Origin: Ignavibacteriales bacterium
Lineage (GTDB): Bacteria; Bacteroidota; Ignavibacteria; Ignavibacteriales; Ignavibacteriaceae
Length of the DNA: 64,000 nt
Direction: 5' to 3'
NCBI GenBank assembly: GCA_016709765.1
Contig: JADJMD010000012.1
Coordinates: forward strand, 620,001 to 684,000
Notes under the pieces: model-generated
The model's input: the letters and a program-made list of their open reading frames with translations, nothing else
The model's database searches: none
What the model was told of the DNA's origin: nothing
Shown: in pieces, positions 18,882-27,999 of the stretch
Position numbering within the stretch: the first letter of the stretch is position 1
Layout of the letters: each line of letters begins with the position of its first letter
Position numbers and translations under genes: made by a program

Positions 18882-19604
18882 TTACAATTTGCCGAACATT
18901 TGTTGCAGCCTAAGTTTCCAAACCATAGTAACCGCTTCGCGAACTATTTTTTTAGACATCTTAGATTTGCCTTTAACACGATCAATAAAAACTATTGGAA
19001 TTTCTTTAATTTTAAATCCTTTTGCATATGCTTTAAATGTCATTTCAATTTGAAAAGAATAGCCATTTGATTTAACTCGATTAAAGTCAATTGATTCCAA
19101 GACTTTTCTACGGAAGCATTTAAATCCGCCGGTTGCATCCTTTATGGGCATTCCAGTTATAATTCGTGTATAGATGCTTGCAAAAAAACTTAACAGCAAT
19201 CGAGCCATTGGCCAATTAAGTACACGCACACCGTTAATATATCTGCTGCCGAGTACAAGATCATTTTCTTGTATTGCTATTAAAAAATTCTTCAGTTCAT
19301 TTGGATCGTGAGAAAAGTCAGCATCCATTTCAAAAATAAAATCGTAATTATTTTGCAAAGCATATTTAAAACCAGCAATGTAAGCTGTTCCCAATCCCAT
19401 TTTCTTTTCTCTTTTAAGAAGATGTATTCGATCATTCTTTTTCATTTCATCTTCAACAAACTTTCCAGTTCCATCAGGAGAGCCATCATCAACAATTAAT
19501 ATGTTAATGCTTTCATCCTGAGATAAAACTTGAGGAATAAGCTTTGGTAAATTTTCCAGCTCATTGTATGTCGGGATGATGACTAATGATTTATAATTAT
19601 TCAT
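18882..19604 (-). CDS. Polyprenol-monophosphomannose synthase-like GT2
   Basis: A 240-residue GT2 enzyme of the DPM1 type. Visible motifs are VIIPTYNELENLP at the N-terminus, IVDDGSPDGTG (about 36-46), EMDADFSHDP (about 92-101) and the conserved KDATGGFKCFRR segment (about 154-165). These enzymes attach mannose or glucose from the nucleotide sugar to a polyprenyl phosphate on the cytoplasmic face. No C-terminal GtrA-like membrane domain is present. The four-helix-bundle cassette separates it from the sugar transferase gene upstream, and the GT2 fusion gene follows after 11 bases. Confidence 0.9.
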   Translation of the reverse strand: MNNYKSLVIIPTYNELENLPKLIPQVLSQDESINILIVDDGSPDGTGKFVEDEMKKNDRIHLLKREKKMGLGTAYIAGFKYALQNNYDFIFEMDADFSHDPNELKNFLIAIQENDLVLGSRYINGVRVLNWPMARLLLSFFASIYTRIITGMPIKDATGGFKCFRRKVLESIDFNRVKSNGYSFQIEMTFKAYAKGFKIKEIPIVFIDRVKGKSKMSKKIVREAVTMVWKLRLQQMFGKL

Positions 19605-19650
19605 TTATGCCGGTTATTTTTTGAATTTTATAAAATAAAACATTCTATTT

Positions 19651-19665
19651 GCAAAGAGCATAGCG
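19651..19665 (+). repeat. Left arm of inverted repeat around the four-helix-bundle gene
   Basis: GCAAAGAGCATAGCG matches the reverse complement of 20104-20118 at 14 of 15 positions. It is followed by the related phrase GAGAGCGCATAGC, so the arm is partly repeated. It lies between the four-helix-bundle stop and the polyprenol-mannose synthase start. Confidence 0.75.
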
Positions 19666-19691
19666 GAGAGCGCATAGCATTATTCAATTTT

Positions 19692-20075
19692 TTATAAAGT
19701 TTTTTTGAAATTGGTTATCATTCTGCATTCTTTATCAAGTTTGTCTAACAGTTTTTCAAGCTTATCAATATTTAATAATTTTTTATGATTCAGTAATATT
19801 AAAATATTTGCAGTTTCAAAAGCTGATCTTCTAGCGATGTTAAGAAAATTCTTAAATTCTTTCTTCCACTCTGAACCAGATCCTTCGGCAATGTTGTTAG
19901 AAATGCTCATAGCTGCACCTCGCAATTGTTCAGCAAATCGGTATAAATGTTTTTGCTCTAATTCATCAGCAATATCAAATAACTCATCCGCAATTTCAAT
20001 TGCCAATTTCCAAACTTCTAAATCTTGAAATCTAAATTTTGCTCTCAAATAGAATTCTAATTTTTCTCTTTCCAT
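19692..20075 (-). CDS. Four-helix-bundle protein, 23S rRNA intervening-sequence protein (S23/IVP) family
   Basis: A 127-residue helical protein with the family signature: FRFQDLEVWKLAIEIADELF (residues 14-33), then FAEQLRGAAMSISNNIAEGS (about 47-66) and a C-terminal pair of helices. Related proteins are encoded in intervening sequences of 23S rRNA in Leptospira and Coxiella, and the Avd protein of diversity-generating retroelements shares the fold. Here it sits within a polysaccharide operon, flanked by a near-perfect 15-base inverted repeat just outside the gene. It therefore looks like an inserted cassette, not an operon member by function. No reverse transcriptase or variable repeat was seen nearby. 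The molecular role is unknown. Confidence 0.88.
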   Translation of the reverse strand: MEREKLEFYLRAKFRFQDLEVWKLAIEIADELFDIADELEQKHLYRFAEQLRGAAMSISNNIAEGSGSEWKKEFKNFLNIARRSAFETANILILLNHKKLLNIDKLEKLLDKLDKECRMITNFKKTL

Positions 20076-20103
20076 ACAATTAAAATTAACTCTAAGCTCT
20101 GAG

Positions 20104-20118
20104 CGCTTTGCTCTTTGC
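20104..20118 (-). repeat. Right arm of inverted repeat around the four-helix-bundle gene
   Basis: CGCTTTGCTCTTTGC is the inverted partner of 19651-19665, with one mismatch. It ends 1 base before the stop codon of the sugar transferase gene (20120), as expected if the cassette landed directly behind that gene. Confidence 0.75.
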
Positions 20119-20119
20119 G

Positions 20120-21523
20120 CTAATCATAATGCCCTTTACCAAAAAGTACAACATAAACTGTACGCAATAAAATTTTTAGATCCATCCTGATCGAAATATT
20201 TTCTATATAAAATAAATCGTACTGAAGTTTAATTTTTACATCTTCAATTGTTTCATCATATTTATGTTTTATTTGTGCCCATCCTGTTACACCGGGACGA
20301 ACTTTTAATCGTCTTTTATAATACGGAATTTCTTTAGAAAGTTTATCGACAAAAAAAGCACGTTCAGGTCTTGGTCCAACTAAACTCATTTCGCCTTTTA
20401 GTACATTAATCATTTGTGGAATTTCATCAATTCTTACTCTGCGAACAAACTTACCCATTCGTGTAATACGTGGATCATCTTTTTGCGACCAAACAGGACC
20501 CGAATGCTTTTCAGCATCCACAATCATTGAACGAAATTTTAATACATTAAATGGTTTTCCATTTTGTCCTAATCTTTCCTGCTTAAATAAAATTGGACCT
20601 TTGCTATCAATCTTAATAGCAATTGCCGTTAACATTAAAATTGGCGAACTAAAAATTAAAATCAACAATGAAATAAAAATATCCATTATCCGCTTTAATT
20701 TTTTTTCCCACTCGGGCATAAGTTCCGGCATAATATCGATAAGCGGCATTCCGTAGATCTGGCTGGTACGAGCCTGCCCACTTAGTATCTCATAAAGATC
20801 CGGAACAATTTTTAAACTAAGATTTTTGCCCTCCGTTTTTGAAATTACATCAACCAGAACATCGTGATCTTCTTTTTCAAGTGCTATGATAATTTCTTTT
20901 GCATTATACTTTTCTATAATCGCGACTAGTTGATCCATAGTGCCTTCAACTTTAATTCCATTATAATCCTTGCCTATGTTTTCATTTTTGACCGCAACAA
21001 AAGCTTCAATATCAATTCCCAGTGCCGGTGCATTATTAATTGAATTTAATACTTCTCTACCTTTATCATTATAACCGATTACTAATCCGCATCTTCGTCC
21101 GATACCCTTAATTAAAAGATTACGTTGTACACTTCGTATCAATATTCTTCCTGAGCCAACAAAGAACAAAAATAATCCCCAATAAATAAAAATTAATATT
21201 CGCGTTGCATTTGAAACACTATGCAGATAATCATCAAGAAAGATTAAAAAGAAAAGTAAAAATATTCCAAAAAAAGTAGCTTTAAAAAGAGATGATATTT
21301 CATCAAAACGTGAAGATGCAAACCAAGTGCGGTACATTCCAACAAAGGTAAAAATTATAAGCCAGTAGGAATAAGTAACAAACATCGGAACAAAAAATTC
21401 GGGTGCAATAAGTAAATCAAACCATCCTGTCTGTAAACGCACATAGCTGTAAACAAACCATGCAGCATTAATCATCAGAAAATCTGTGAGAAGGAGTAAT
21501 ATTTTCTCTTTGGATTTGGACAT
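20120..21523 (-). CDS. Polyprenyl-phosphate hexose-1-phosphate transferase (WcaJ/WbaP-like)
   Basis: A 467-residue initiating enzyme that transfers a sugar-1-phosphate from a UDP-sugar to undecaprenyl phosphate, the first step of the polysaccharide repeat unit. Four membrane segments occupy residues 5-125, a Rossmann-like domain 140-250 (CGLVIGYNDKGREVLN), a further membrane helix about 278-303, and the catalytic domain 305-467. The active-site motifs are intact: FKQERLGQNGKPF (313-325), KFRSM (329-333), RIDEIPQ with Asp366 and Glu367, and SLVGPRPER (380-388). It is the intact counterpart of the degenerate copy fused to the GT2 at 16891-18870. The sugar specificity is not readable. Confidence 0.94.
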   Translation of the reverse strand: MSKSKEKILLLLTDFLMINAAWFVYSYVRLQTGWFDLLIAPEFFVPMFVTYSYWLIIFTFVGMYRTWFASSRFDEISSLFKATFFGIFLLFFLIFLDDYLHSVSNATRILIFIYWGLFLFFVGSGRILIRSVQRNLLIKGIGRRCGLVIGYNDKGREVLNSINNAPALGIDIEAFVAVKNENIGKDYNGIKVEGTMDQLVAIIEKYNAKEIIIALEKEDHDVLVDVISKTEGKNLSLKIVPDLYEILSGQARTSQIYGMPLIDIMPELMPEWEKKLKRIMDIFISLLILIFSSPILMLTAIAIKIDSKGPILFKQERLGQNGKPFNVLKFRSMIVDAEKHSGPVWSQKDDPRITRMGKFVRRVRIDEIPQMINVLKGEMSLVGPRPERAFFVDKLSKEIPYYKRRLKVRPGVTGWAQIKHKYDETIEDVKIKLQYDLFYIENISIRMDLKILLRTVYVVLFGKGHYD

Positions 21524-21534
21524 GATAGATAAAT

Positions 21535-22677
21535 TTATAATGAATCTTTTAATAACTCTAAGTACAAATCATAAGTCCTCTTTACCATTTTTTCAGAAGT
21601 AAATTCAGAGATAGCACGGTTTTTTGCATTAGAGCCCAATGAATCTCTAAGACTTTTATCACTAATTAGTTTATTGATCGAATCTGCCAATGCTTTTGAA
21701 TTTTTAGGAGGAACAACTAAACCGGTTTTCCTATGTTGATTAATGAATGTAGTACCGGTTGCAAGATTTGTACATATAACAGGTTTTCCACACGCCATCG
21801 CTTCAATTTGCACAAGACCATAAGCTTCTGTTTTGTTAATAGATGGGAGAACAAATAAATCACAAGATTTATAATAATGCTGTAATGTTTTATCATCCAC
21901 TTCAGGAATTATACTTATTCTTGAATTTAATTTAAGTATTGAAATCCTGTTCAATAGATTTTTTTCTAATGGACCAGAACCGATAATTATAAGTGAAGCG
22001 TTGCTCACATATTGCATTGCTTCTATTAAATACTCAACCCCTTTATATATTACTAATCTGCCAACAAATAATATTATTTTGTTGTTATAATTTAGAGTTG
22101 GGTTTTCTGAAAAGTAATTTATCTCGACGCCCGAATTAGCCCATCCCAAATTAATGCCGTGAGGAATAACAACACATTTATCTTTATAAGAAGGAAGAAA
22201 ATCTGAGTTTTCAACTAGGTTTGGATTGCTTACTGTTATTTTATCTACACTTTTTAGAAATCTATGAATATATTTCCCGTAAATTGGGAGTGCCCATTTT
22301 TGTCGAGTTATATCGCAGTGCCAAGATGTTATAATCTTGGAAAAATTTTTTTTAAGTTGCGGAAAAAATTCTAAAGTAAGATCAGCCAATGGAAATGGTT
22401 GATGAATATGGAGTATATCACCTTTAAGTTTTAGTAAAGCTTGAAAATAACCCGGACTTATTGGAAGTGATGAAAAAAATCCAAGGGTGGCCATATAACT
22501 GACATTAACACCATTTATTGTTTTATCAATTTTTTTAAAATAACGAGTATGATTGCAAGCAAGAACATCAACATTGGCTCCGTAATCTTTCACAAAGCCT
22601 TCAGAAAGTGTTCTAATAGTTGTCTCAATTCCACCAACTTTGGGATAATATGCTTTATTTGTTTGAACAATTTTCAT
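21535..22677 (-). CDS. Glycosyltransferase family 4 (GT-B fold)
   Basis: A 380-residue retaining glycosyltransferase. The N-terminal Rossmann half starts KVGGIETTIRTLSEGF (about 13-28), with LHIHQPFPLADLTLEF typical of the PigA/GPI-GlcNAc-transferase-like group. The C-terminal half has LFVGRLVIYKGVEYLIEAM and the E-x7-E motif in EAYGLVQIEAMACGKPVI. It probably adds one sugar to the lipid-linked repeat unit in the cytoplasm. It lies 11 bases upstream of the initiating transferase and 7 bases after the next GT4 gene. Confidence 0.93.
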   Translation of the reverse strand: MKIVQTNKAYYPKVGGIETTIRTLSEGFVKDYGANVDVLACNHTRYFKKIDKTINGVNVSYMATLGFFSSLPISPGYFQALLKLKGDILHIHQPFPLADLTLEFFPQLKKNFSKIITSWHCDITRQKWALPIYGKYIHRFLKSVDKITVSNPNLVENSDFLPSYKDKCVVIPHGINLGWANSGVEINYFSENPTLNYNNKIILFVGRLVIYKGVEYLIEAMQYVSNASLIIIGSGPLEKNLLNRISILKLNSRISIIPEVDDKTLQHYYKSCDLFVLPSINKTEAYGLVQIEAMACGKPVICTNLATGTTFINQHRKTGLVVPPKNSKALADSINKLISDKSLRDSLGSNAKNRAISEFTSEKMVKRTYDLYLELLKDSL

Positions 22678-22684
22678 ATAAAAA

Positions 22685-23815
22685 TTACAAATTTTTGTTT
22701 TCCTGTTGTAAACTATTAAAAGTGCTGATCAACCTATTCAAATGATTTTCAGGAGTAAATTTTTTTGCTTGTTCAATTGCTTTTGATTTCATCGAAGAAT
22801 AATATTTTTTATCCTCAAGTAATTTCTCAATAGAATTCGCAAAGAATTCATAATCGGTAGCCTCACCCATAATTCCGCCTTCACCAACCACTTCGGGTAA
22901 GGAAGAATTATTTGATGTAACCACCGGGATACCGCATTTCATAGCCTCAAGTGGTGGCAAACCAAACCCTTCATAATGCGTAGGGAAAAAGAATATCGTT
23001 GAAAGATTATATAATAACACTAACTCTGTATCATTAATATTTTTTAAATGTATAATTCGATTTTTTCTTTTTTCTAATTCAGAAATTATTTTATTAAATC
23101 CAAAACCTTCGCGCCCTACAAGGACAAACTTTAAATCAACTCCTCTAAGTTCTAAAATATCAGATACTCTAATAATTGCTTGTATATTCTTCCTTTCTTC
23201 GAGAACACTAACAAACAAAACAAATTTTTCTGGTAAATTAAATTTTTTTAAGATATCATTCTGCAAGTTTTCAGAAATACTTAAAGGTTTGTATTTATCA
23301 TCACCCCACAAATACAATACTTGAATCTTCTCAGCATTTATATGATAATATTTGATAATATCATTCAGTGCTGATTTAGAGATAGTTATAACTGCGTCAC
23401 TCCTGCGGATAGAAGGTGGCACAAAATAATCTAAATATTTTCTATAATGGAATGTATAATATTCTTTACATACTTTCGTCAGAGAATCTGCAACTACTAT
23501 TACGTTTTTCCAGTCACGTTTTACCAAAGGAACAAAGATGTAAGGAGTAAAGAAAATATCAATGTTGTACATGTGAATTAATTTTGGAAGAGTAAAATTT
23601 ATCCAGTAGTGTTCAAATAATTGCCGTGGAATGCGATTTTTTTTTATTGAAATATATGTGTAGAAATTATTTTCTTGAGGTATATCTTCGTACTGAAAGA
23701 CATAGTACTTATTTACTAAATCATATTCTGGAAGGAATTTGATAAGATTTGCTAAATAACTCGCAATTCCTCTTATCGGTGTGCTTAACAATCGTGCATC
23801 AATTCCTATATTCAT
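22685..23815 (-). CDS. Glycosyltransferase family 4 (GT-B fold)
   Basis: A 376-residue GT4 enzyme of the mannosyltransferase-like group. It opens with IGIDARLLSTPIRGIASYL, carries a DSLTKVCKEYYTFHYR segment in the middle, and has the donor-binding half with LFVSVLEERKNIQAIIRV and the E-x7-E motif EGFGLPPLEAMKCGIPVV. It is presumably responsible for one linkage in the repeat unit. The 86 bases upstream, towards the deacetylase gene, are AT-rich and hold nothing recognisable. Confidence 0.92.
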   Translation of the reverse strand: MNIGIDARLLSTPIRGIASYLANLIKFLPEYDLVNKYYVFQYEDIPQENNFYTYISIKKNRIPRQLFEHYWINFTLPKLIHMYNIDIFFTPYIFVPLVKRDWKNVIVVADSLTKVCKEYYTFHYRKYLDYFVPPSIRRSDAVITISKSALNDIIKYYHINAEKIQVLYLWGDDKYKPLSISENLQNDILKKFNLPEKFVLFVSVLEERKNIQAIIRVSDILELRGVDLKFVLVGREGFGFNKIISELEKRKNRIIHLKNINDTELVLLYNLSTIFFFPTHYEGFGLPPLEAMKCGIPVVTSNNSSLPEVVGEGGIMGEATDYEFFANSIEKLLEDKKYYSSMKSKAIEQAKKFTPENHLNRLISTFNSLQQENKNL

Positions 23816-23901
23816 TTTATTTCTTGTTCCATTTATCGACCATAAATTCTTAAATCAAATTAAATGTAAAATCTTATTAAACAGTATTTGGATAAAAATA
23901 A

Positions 23902-24732
23902 TTACTTTACCTCTGATACAAGATTTCTAATAGGTAAAAAACTATAATCTTTTAACAATTTAGTAAACTTAGATTCTGTCTTATTTAAATTTGTGTAATG
24001 TCTAAACTTATATTGTAAACTTATATCTTTAACTCTGGGTTGATCCGGATCAAATTCCCATGGATGAATGTAAAAAATATATATTCCTTTGTCTTTTAAG
24101 ATTTTATTAATTCCACTTTTAAAGACTATGTAAGGTATAAACCTAAAGTAAAATCCACCAGACCAAGGTAATTTATTACCTGCGAAATTTATATTGGATA
24201 ACATCACTTCGTACAAGCCATTCTTTAATTCAAATATTGGTTTTTTTGAAACATCATAGTCTTTTAGTTTTCCATAACGATTATGGGCAACAGTTAAAAA
24301 CAGACTTGAATCATATTTAAATCCCAAGGAAATTAAAACATCGATTGCCCAATCAGTTATTGAAAAGTTCGGTGCTCTATATCCAATTATTTGCTCCCCA
24401 ATAATATTCTCTAAAATACTTTTAGTTTTAAATACATCTTCCTGGAATTTCTTAGGAGATAAAGAATAAACTAATTCGTGGTTATACCCATGGCAGGCCA
24501 CTTCGTGGCCTTGTTTATGAATTTTTTTAACAAGCTGAGGAAATCTTTCTGCTATCCAGCCAAGAATAAAAAATGTTGCAAACGAATTATTTTTATTCAA
24601 CAATTCAAGAATGACATCGACATTTTTTTCAACTCTTGATAACCTACCATCCCAAGAGTCCCTACTAATAGCCTGTTTTAGATTATCAACTTGAAACCAA
24701 TCCTCAACATCAACACTTAAAAAAGTATTCAT
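23902..24732 (-). CDS. Polysaccharide deacetylase of the DUF3473 (exosortase-locus) type
   Basis: A 276-residue NodB-fold deacetylase. The N-terminal motif is SVDVEDWFQVDN (residues 6-17), the metal-binding His pair lies in ACHGYNHELVY, and the third motif is YRAPNFSIT. The C-terminal end has FYIHPWEFDPDQPR, typical of the DUF3473 extension. In other bacteria this subfamily (the PEP-CTERM/exosortase-associated deacetylases) sits in exopolysaccharide loci and is thought to remove acetyl groups from the nascent glycan. There is no signal peptide. The start overlaps the stop of the formyltransferase gene by 4 bases, so the two are coupled. Confidence 0.93.
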   Translation of the reverse strand: MNTFLSVDVEDWFQVDNLKQAISRDSWDGRLSRVEKNVDVILELLNKNNSFATFFILGWIAERFPQLVKKIHKQGHEVACHGYNHELVYSLSPKKFQEDVFKTKSILENIIGEQIIGYRAPNFSITDWAIDVLISLGFKYDSSLFLTVAHNRYGKLKDYDVSKKPIFELKNGLYEVMLSNINFAGNKLPWSGGFYFRFIPYIVFKSGINKILKDKGIYIFYIHPWEFDPDQPRVKDISLQYKFRHYTNLNKTESKFTKLLKDYSFLPIRNLVSEVK

Positions 24733-25535
24733 CTTAGTCGATAACCTTTTGTTCGAAATCTTTTAACATCATCTTTTGTTGGAAATGTATTATATGTTGC
24801 ATATCTAGAATCATTAACTAAAAAATTAACCTCACCATTTTTTAATATTTTTATAGCCTCTAGAAATACATTAACACTTAGCTTTTTAGTTCTTCTTATT
24901 AATGAATCTAAAGATTCTTTCGGATCAAGATCAAAATGTTGTTGGAATAGAATTTCACCATCATCTAATTCTTTATTCATTTTATGAATCGTGACAGCAC
25001 TTATCGGATCATTCTCAAAATTAAGTAATGACCAGAAATTTGGCATCATCCCTCTATTTTTAGGAAGTCTCGAAGTATGAATATTAAAACAGCCTAGTTC
25101 AGGAAGATTTAACACATCATCTTTAAATATCTGGCTTGCGGCAATTGAAAAAATTATATCTAAATTAAACGATCTTAAAAAATCTAACGATTCTTTACTA
25201 TTGATGTTTTTTAATTCAAAGATTTTAATTTTTTTCTTCAATAATATATGCTTCACCGAAAAAAAACCGGGGAAATTACCACTAAACAATTTAACTGAAA
25301 CTAGATTAAATATCTTATAGACAACATATTTAATACCTAGACTTAAAAAATTCCAGAAACCATAAAAATTAAACATTTGTTTAATCAGCTTTTTCATGGA
25401 TTTCTTTCCAAGTGGTGGCTGAATGATTACACCAACTAATTCAAATTTTTCAGTTAGACTATGTTTAAAAAGTTCTTTGAAAAATATTGATACATAAAAA
25501 GGATCATCTTGTGTAACTAAAAGAATCTTTAACAT
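24729..25535 (-). CDS. Formyltransferase-family protein (Fmt/ArnA-like)
   Basis: A 268-residue protein whose middle and C-terminal parts match the formyl-transferase fold: FNIHTSRLPKNRGMMPNFW contains the N-x-H catalytic pair, followed by the HKMNKELDDGEILFQQ segment with the conserved Asp. It lacks the C-terminal tRNA-binding domain of methionyl-tRNA formyltransferase. By context it more likely formylates an amino sugar of the polysaccharide using formyl-tetrahydrofolate. It is followed by the deacetylase with a 4-base overlap and begins directly after the broken GT2 gene. Confidence 0.85.
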   Translation of the reverse strand: MLKILLVTQDDPFYVSIFFKELFKHSLTEKFELVGVIIQPPLGKKSMKKLIKQMFNFYGFWNFLSLGIKYVVYKIFNLVSVKLFSGNFPGFFSVKHILLKKKIKIFELKNINSKESLDFLRSFNLDIIFSIAASQIFKDDVLNLPELGCFNIHTSRLPKNRGMMPNFWSLLNFENDPISAVTIHKMNKELDDGEILFQQHFDLDPKESLDSLIRRTKKLSVNVFLEAIKILKNGEVNFLVNDSRYATYNTFPTKDDVKRFRTKGYRLR

Positions 25536-26488
25536 TTAAGTTTCCATCTTTAAAAAGATTTTTGGATTGGTTCCACCCATATTACCTTTGAAAAAATCAT
25601 AATACGCCATAGTTACTACTCGAATATTGCTAAATTTTCTTTGCATTGCCCAAACAAAACTCTTAAATAGCATAGATATTGTGATATAAAAAAAAGTTAT
25701 TATAAAAAAATATTTGAAATTTTTCTTTGCAAAATACAACCGATTTCTTGTAACATAATACAGTGGCAATTGAGTTAAATTTTCCCTAGATGAGTTACTT
25801 ACTTTATGATAGATTTTGCATTTACTTGAAAAGATAATTTTATAACCAGCATTAGCTGTCCTATAACATAAATCAACATCTTCTACATATAAGAAAAATT
25901 ATCATCAAAAAATCCAATGTTTTCAAATACTTCTTTTTTTATTAACATACAACATCCAGAAACAAAACTCACAGATATATCTTTGTTCACTGAACCACTG
26001 TCATATTTATCAGAGTATGCAAATCCGGAACCTCGAATTCAACTAATTTTGCCTCCAGCACTCCATATTTTTTTGGGCTCATTAAAATAATTAATCTGAG
26101 GCGCAACAATTCCAACATTAATCTCTTCTTCAAATACTTTTAATAAGGGATTCAAAAAATTTGGTTCAACTATAGTATCGTTATTTAATAAAAGTAAATA
26201 ATCTGCCCCACAGTCAAGAGCATACTTAATTCCTAGGTTATTCCCACCGGAAAATCCCAAGTTTTTTTCACTTCTTATTAAAGTGGCCTTAGATTTTAGC
26301 GAGATAACTTTTTCGTATTCATTTTTATCTGATCCATTGTCTACCAATAAAATTTCATAGTTAGGATAACTTATTTTAAGAATAGAATTTATACATTCAT
26401 TCGTATCGTTATACCCATTCCAGTTTATAATTATTATAAAAACTAAGGAATGAAAATCAGCATTAATATTATTTCTGTCTAAATTCAT
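25536..26488 (-). pseudogene. GT2 glycosyltransferase broken by one stop and one frameshift
   Basis: One GT2 gene in three pieces. The N-terminal part (149 residues from 26488) has IIINWNGYNDTNECI, LVDNGSDKNEYEK and LLLLNNDTIVEPN. A TGA at 26039-26041 follows KIWSAGGKIS, and the same frame then continues with RGSGFAYSDKYDSG and FVSGCCMLIKKEVFENIGFFDDNF. At the A run 25894-25898 one base is missing, and the frame changes to VEDVDLCYRTANAGYK and the C-terminal part (77 residues ending KIFLKMET). Restoring one base gives 317 codons, a normal length for rhamnosyltransferase-like GT2 enzymes. The damage is either sequencing error or decay. Confidence 0.85.
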
Positions 26489-26594
26489 ATTTTAAGATTT
26501 ACACTCCTTAAATATCTCTTTTGGGTATTGCCTGTTTGAACGATTAATAAGTTTTCAATATGAGCTACTTTATTATTTATATTATTAACATTAA

Positions 26595-27988
26595 TCATTC
26601 TAAAGAATACTTATAATTTTCTGCTTCATTATCCTTATTAGTTTTAAGCAAATTAAGATTGAAAGATGTGCCTACAATTGCCCAAAATATTATTGAGAAT
26701 TGGAATCCTTCAAAATTTGGCTCTACTAATGAGTGGAAATAACCCCCTGCTATGGCAGAAAAAAAAGCCCATCGCAATAATTTTAGTGAATGATCTTCTT
26801 CGCTTCGGTATTCTTTAAAGACTTTTATAATAACTACCACTAATATTGAAAAAAAGAAAATTCCACCAACCAATCCTGTTTCACCTAGCATACCTAATAT
26901 TATATTATGAGCAGATGATGAAGCATCTTTTGCTAAAATAAATTTTGCATAAAAACTCAAATTCCCAAAACCTACTCCAGCAATTGGATTATTTAGAAAG
27001 GCATTCCAAGTATCCTTATAAAAATTTAATCGTGAGTACACAGAACCGGCAGTTTCAAGACTGGACATTCCTTCTGCGATGACATAAGTAAGAGGGTTAA
27101 GAAGAATAATTGTCACAATAATTATTAAAACTGTAATGAAAGGGATTAATGATCTTGCTTTAAGCGTGCGAACGAATAACAAGCTTAATGCAAGGAATAA
27201 AGCTAAAAGCCCACCTCTTGATAATGTAATAATAATTGCGAAAAACATAAAAACAAGAGCAACAGCCAAAAATATTTTTAAGTTTTTAGATTTGGTATAA
27301 AACAAATATCCAAGTGTAAGCGGTATTATCAAAACAAAGAATGAAGCTAAATAATTTGATCTGCCCCAACTAACTGAAAACAAATTTTTCTTAAAGTAAA
27401 GACCAACAACACCCGATGAAAAGCCGCCTAACTGCATTAAAATATTAAACTCAATGAGTGCTAATATTAAGCCCCAAATAATTACACCTATAATTAATGA
27501 TTTTAATTGAGTTTTATTCTGTATCAAATAGTACACTAATACTAGGCTAAAAAATCCTGCAAAGTAGTTTTTCCAGAAGACCAAAATTCTTAGTTTCTCA
27601 AGTACTACAAATAACCCAATAGGCAGTGTCCAGACAAAAAAGGTATCCAAATTAAGATTATTAATGGAATCTTGATATCGTTATTTAAGTTTAGTAAAAA
27701 CTTAATTGTAAAAAGGGCTAAGAAAAGACCTAAAAATATTTCTTCAATGAATAAGGTGGGACCCCTAGACATATCTTTAAATGGTATGATCGCATCTACT
27801 AATATTGAAAAAATTAATATGTGAACTGCGATTATTGGTAATTTGAAAATTAAATATATTAATGGGAATAAGAGGATAATAGAAAACAAAGCTAAAAAAG
27901 GGATCAGTTCCAACATAGCAAAAACTATCAAAAGAGATAATTCTAAAAGTAGCAAATACCTCAGCTTATATAATTCAGAAAGAAGCAT
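26595..27988 (-). pseudogene. O-antigen ligase/polymerase-like membrane protein, one frameshift
   Basis: A polytopic membrane protein read in two frames: 27605-27988 (N-terminal, about 4 membrane segments) and 26595-27650 (C-terminal, about 8-9). The second part has the Wzy_C/ligase signature: SWGRSNYLASFFVLIIP, TLSRGGLLALFLAL, and a periplasmic loop GSVYSRLNFYKDTWNAF followed by NPIAGVGFGN and SSAHNIILGMLGETG. Adding one T on the coding strand in the run at 27636-27641 joins WIPFL to VWTLPIG and gives 464 residues. Such proteins polymerise or ligate lipid-linked glycans in the periplasm. It lies 12 bases downstream of the Wzz-like gene. Confidence 0.87.
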
Positions 27989-27999
27989 TATTCTTTTAT

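Noticed and set aside
19692..20075. Diversity-generating retroelement
   Set aside because: The four-helix protein is Avd-like in fold, but no reverse transcriptase, template or variable repeat is nearby.
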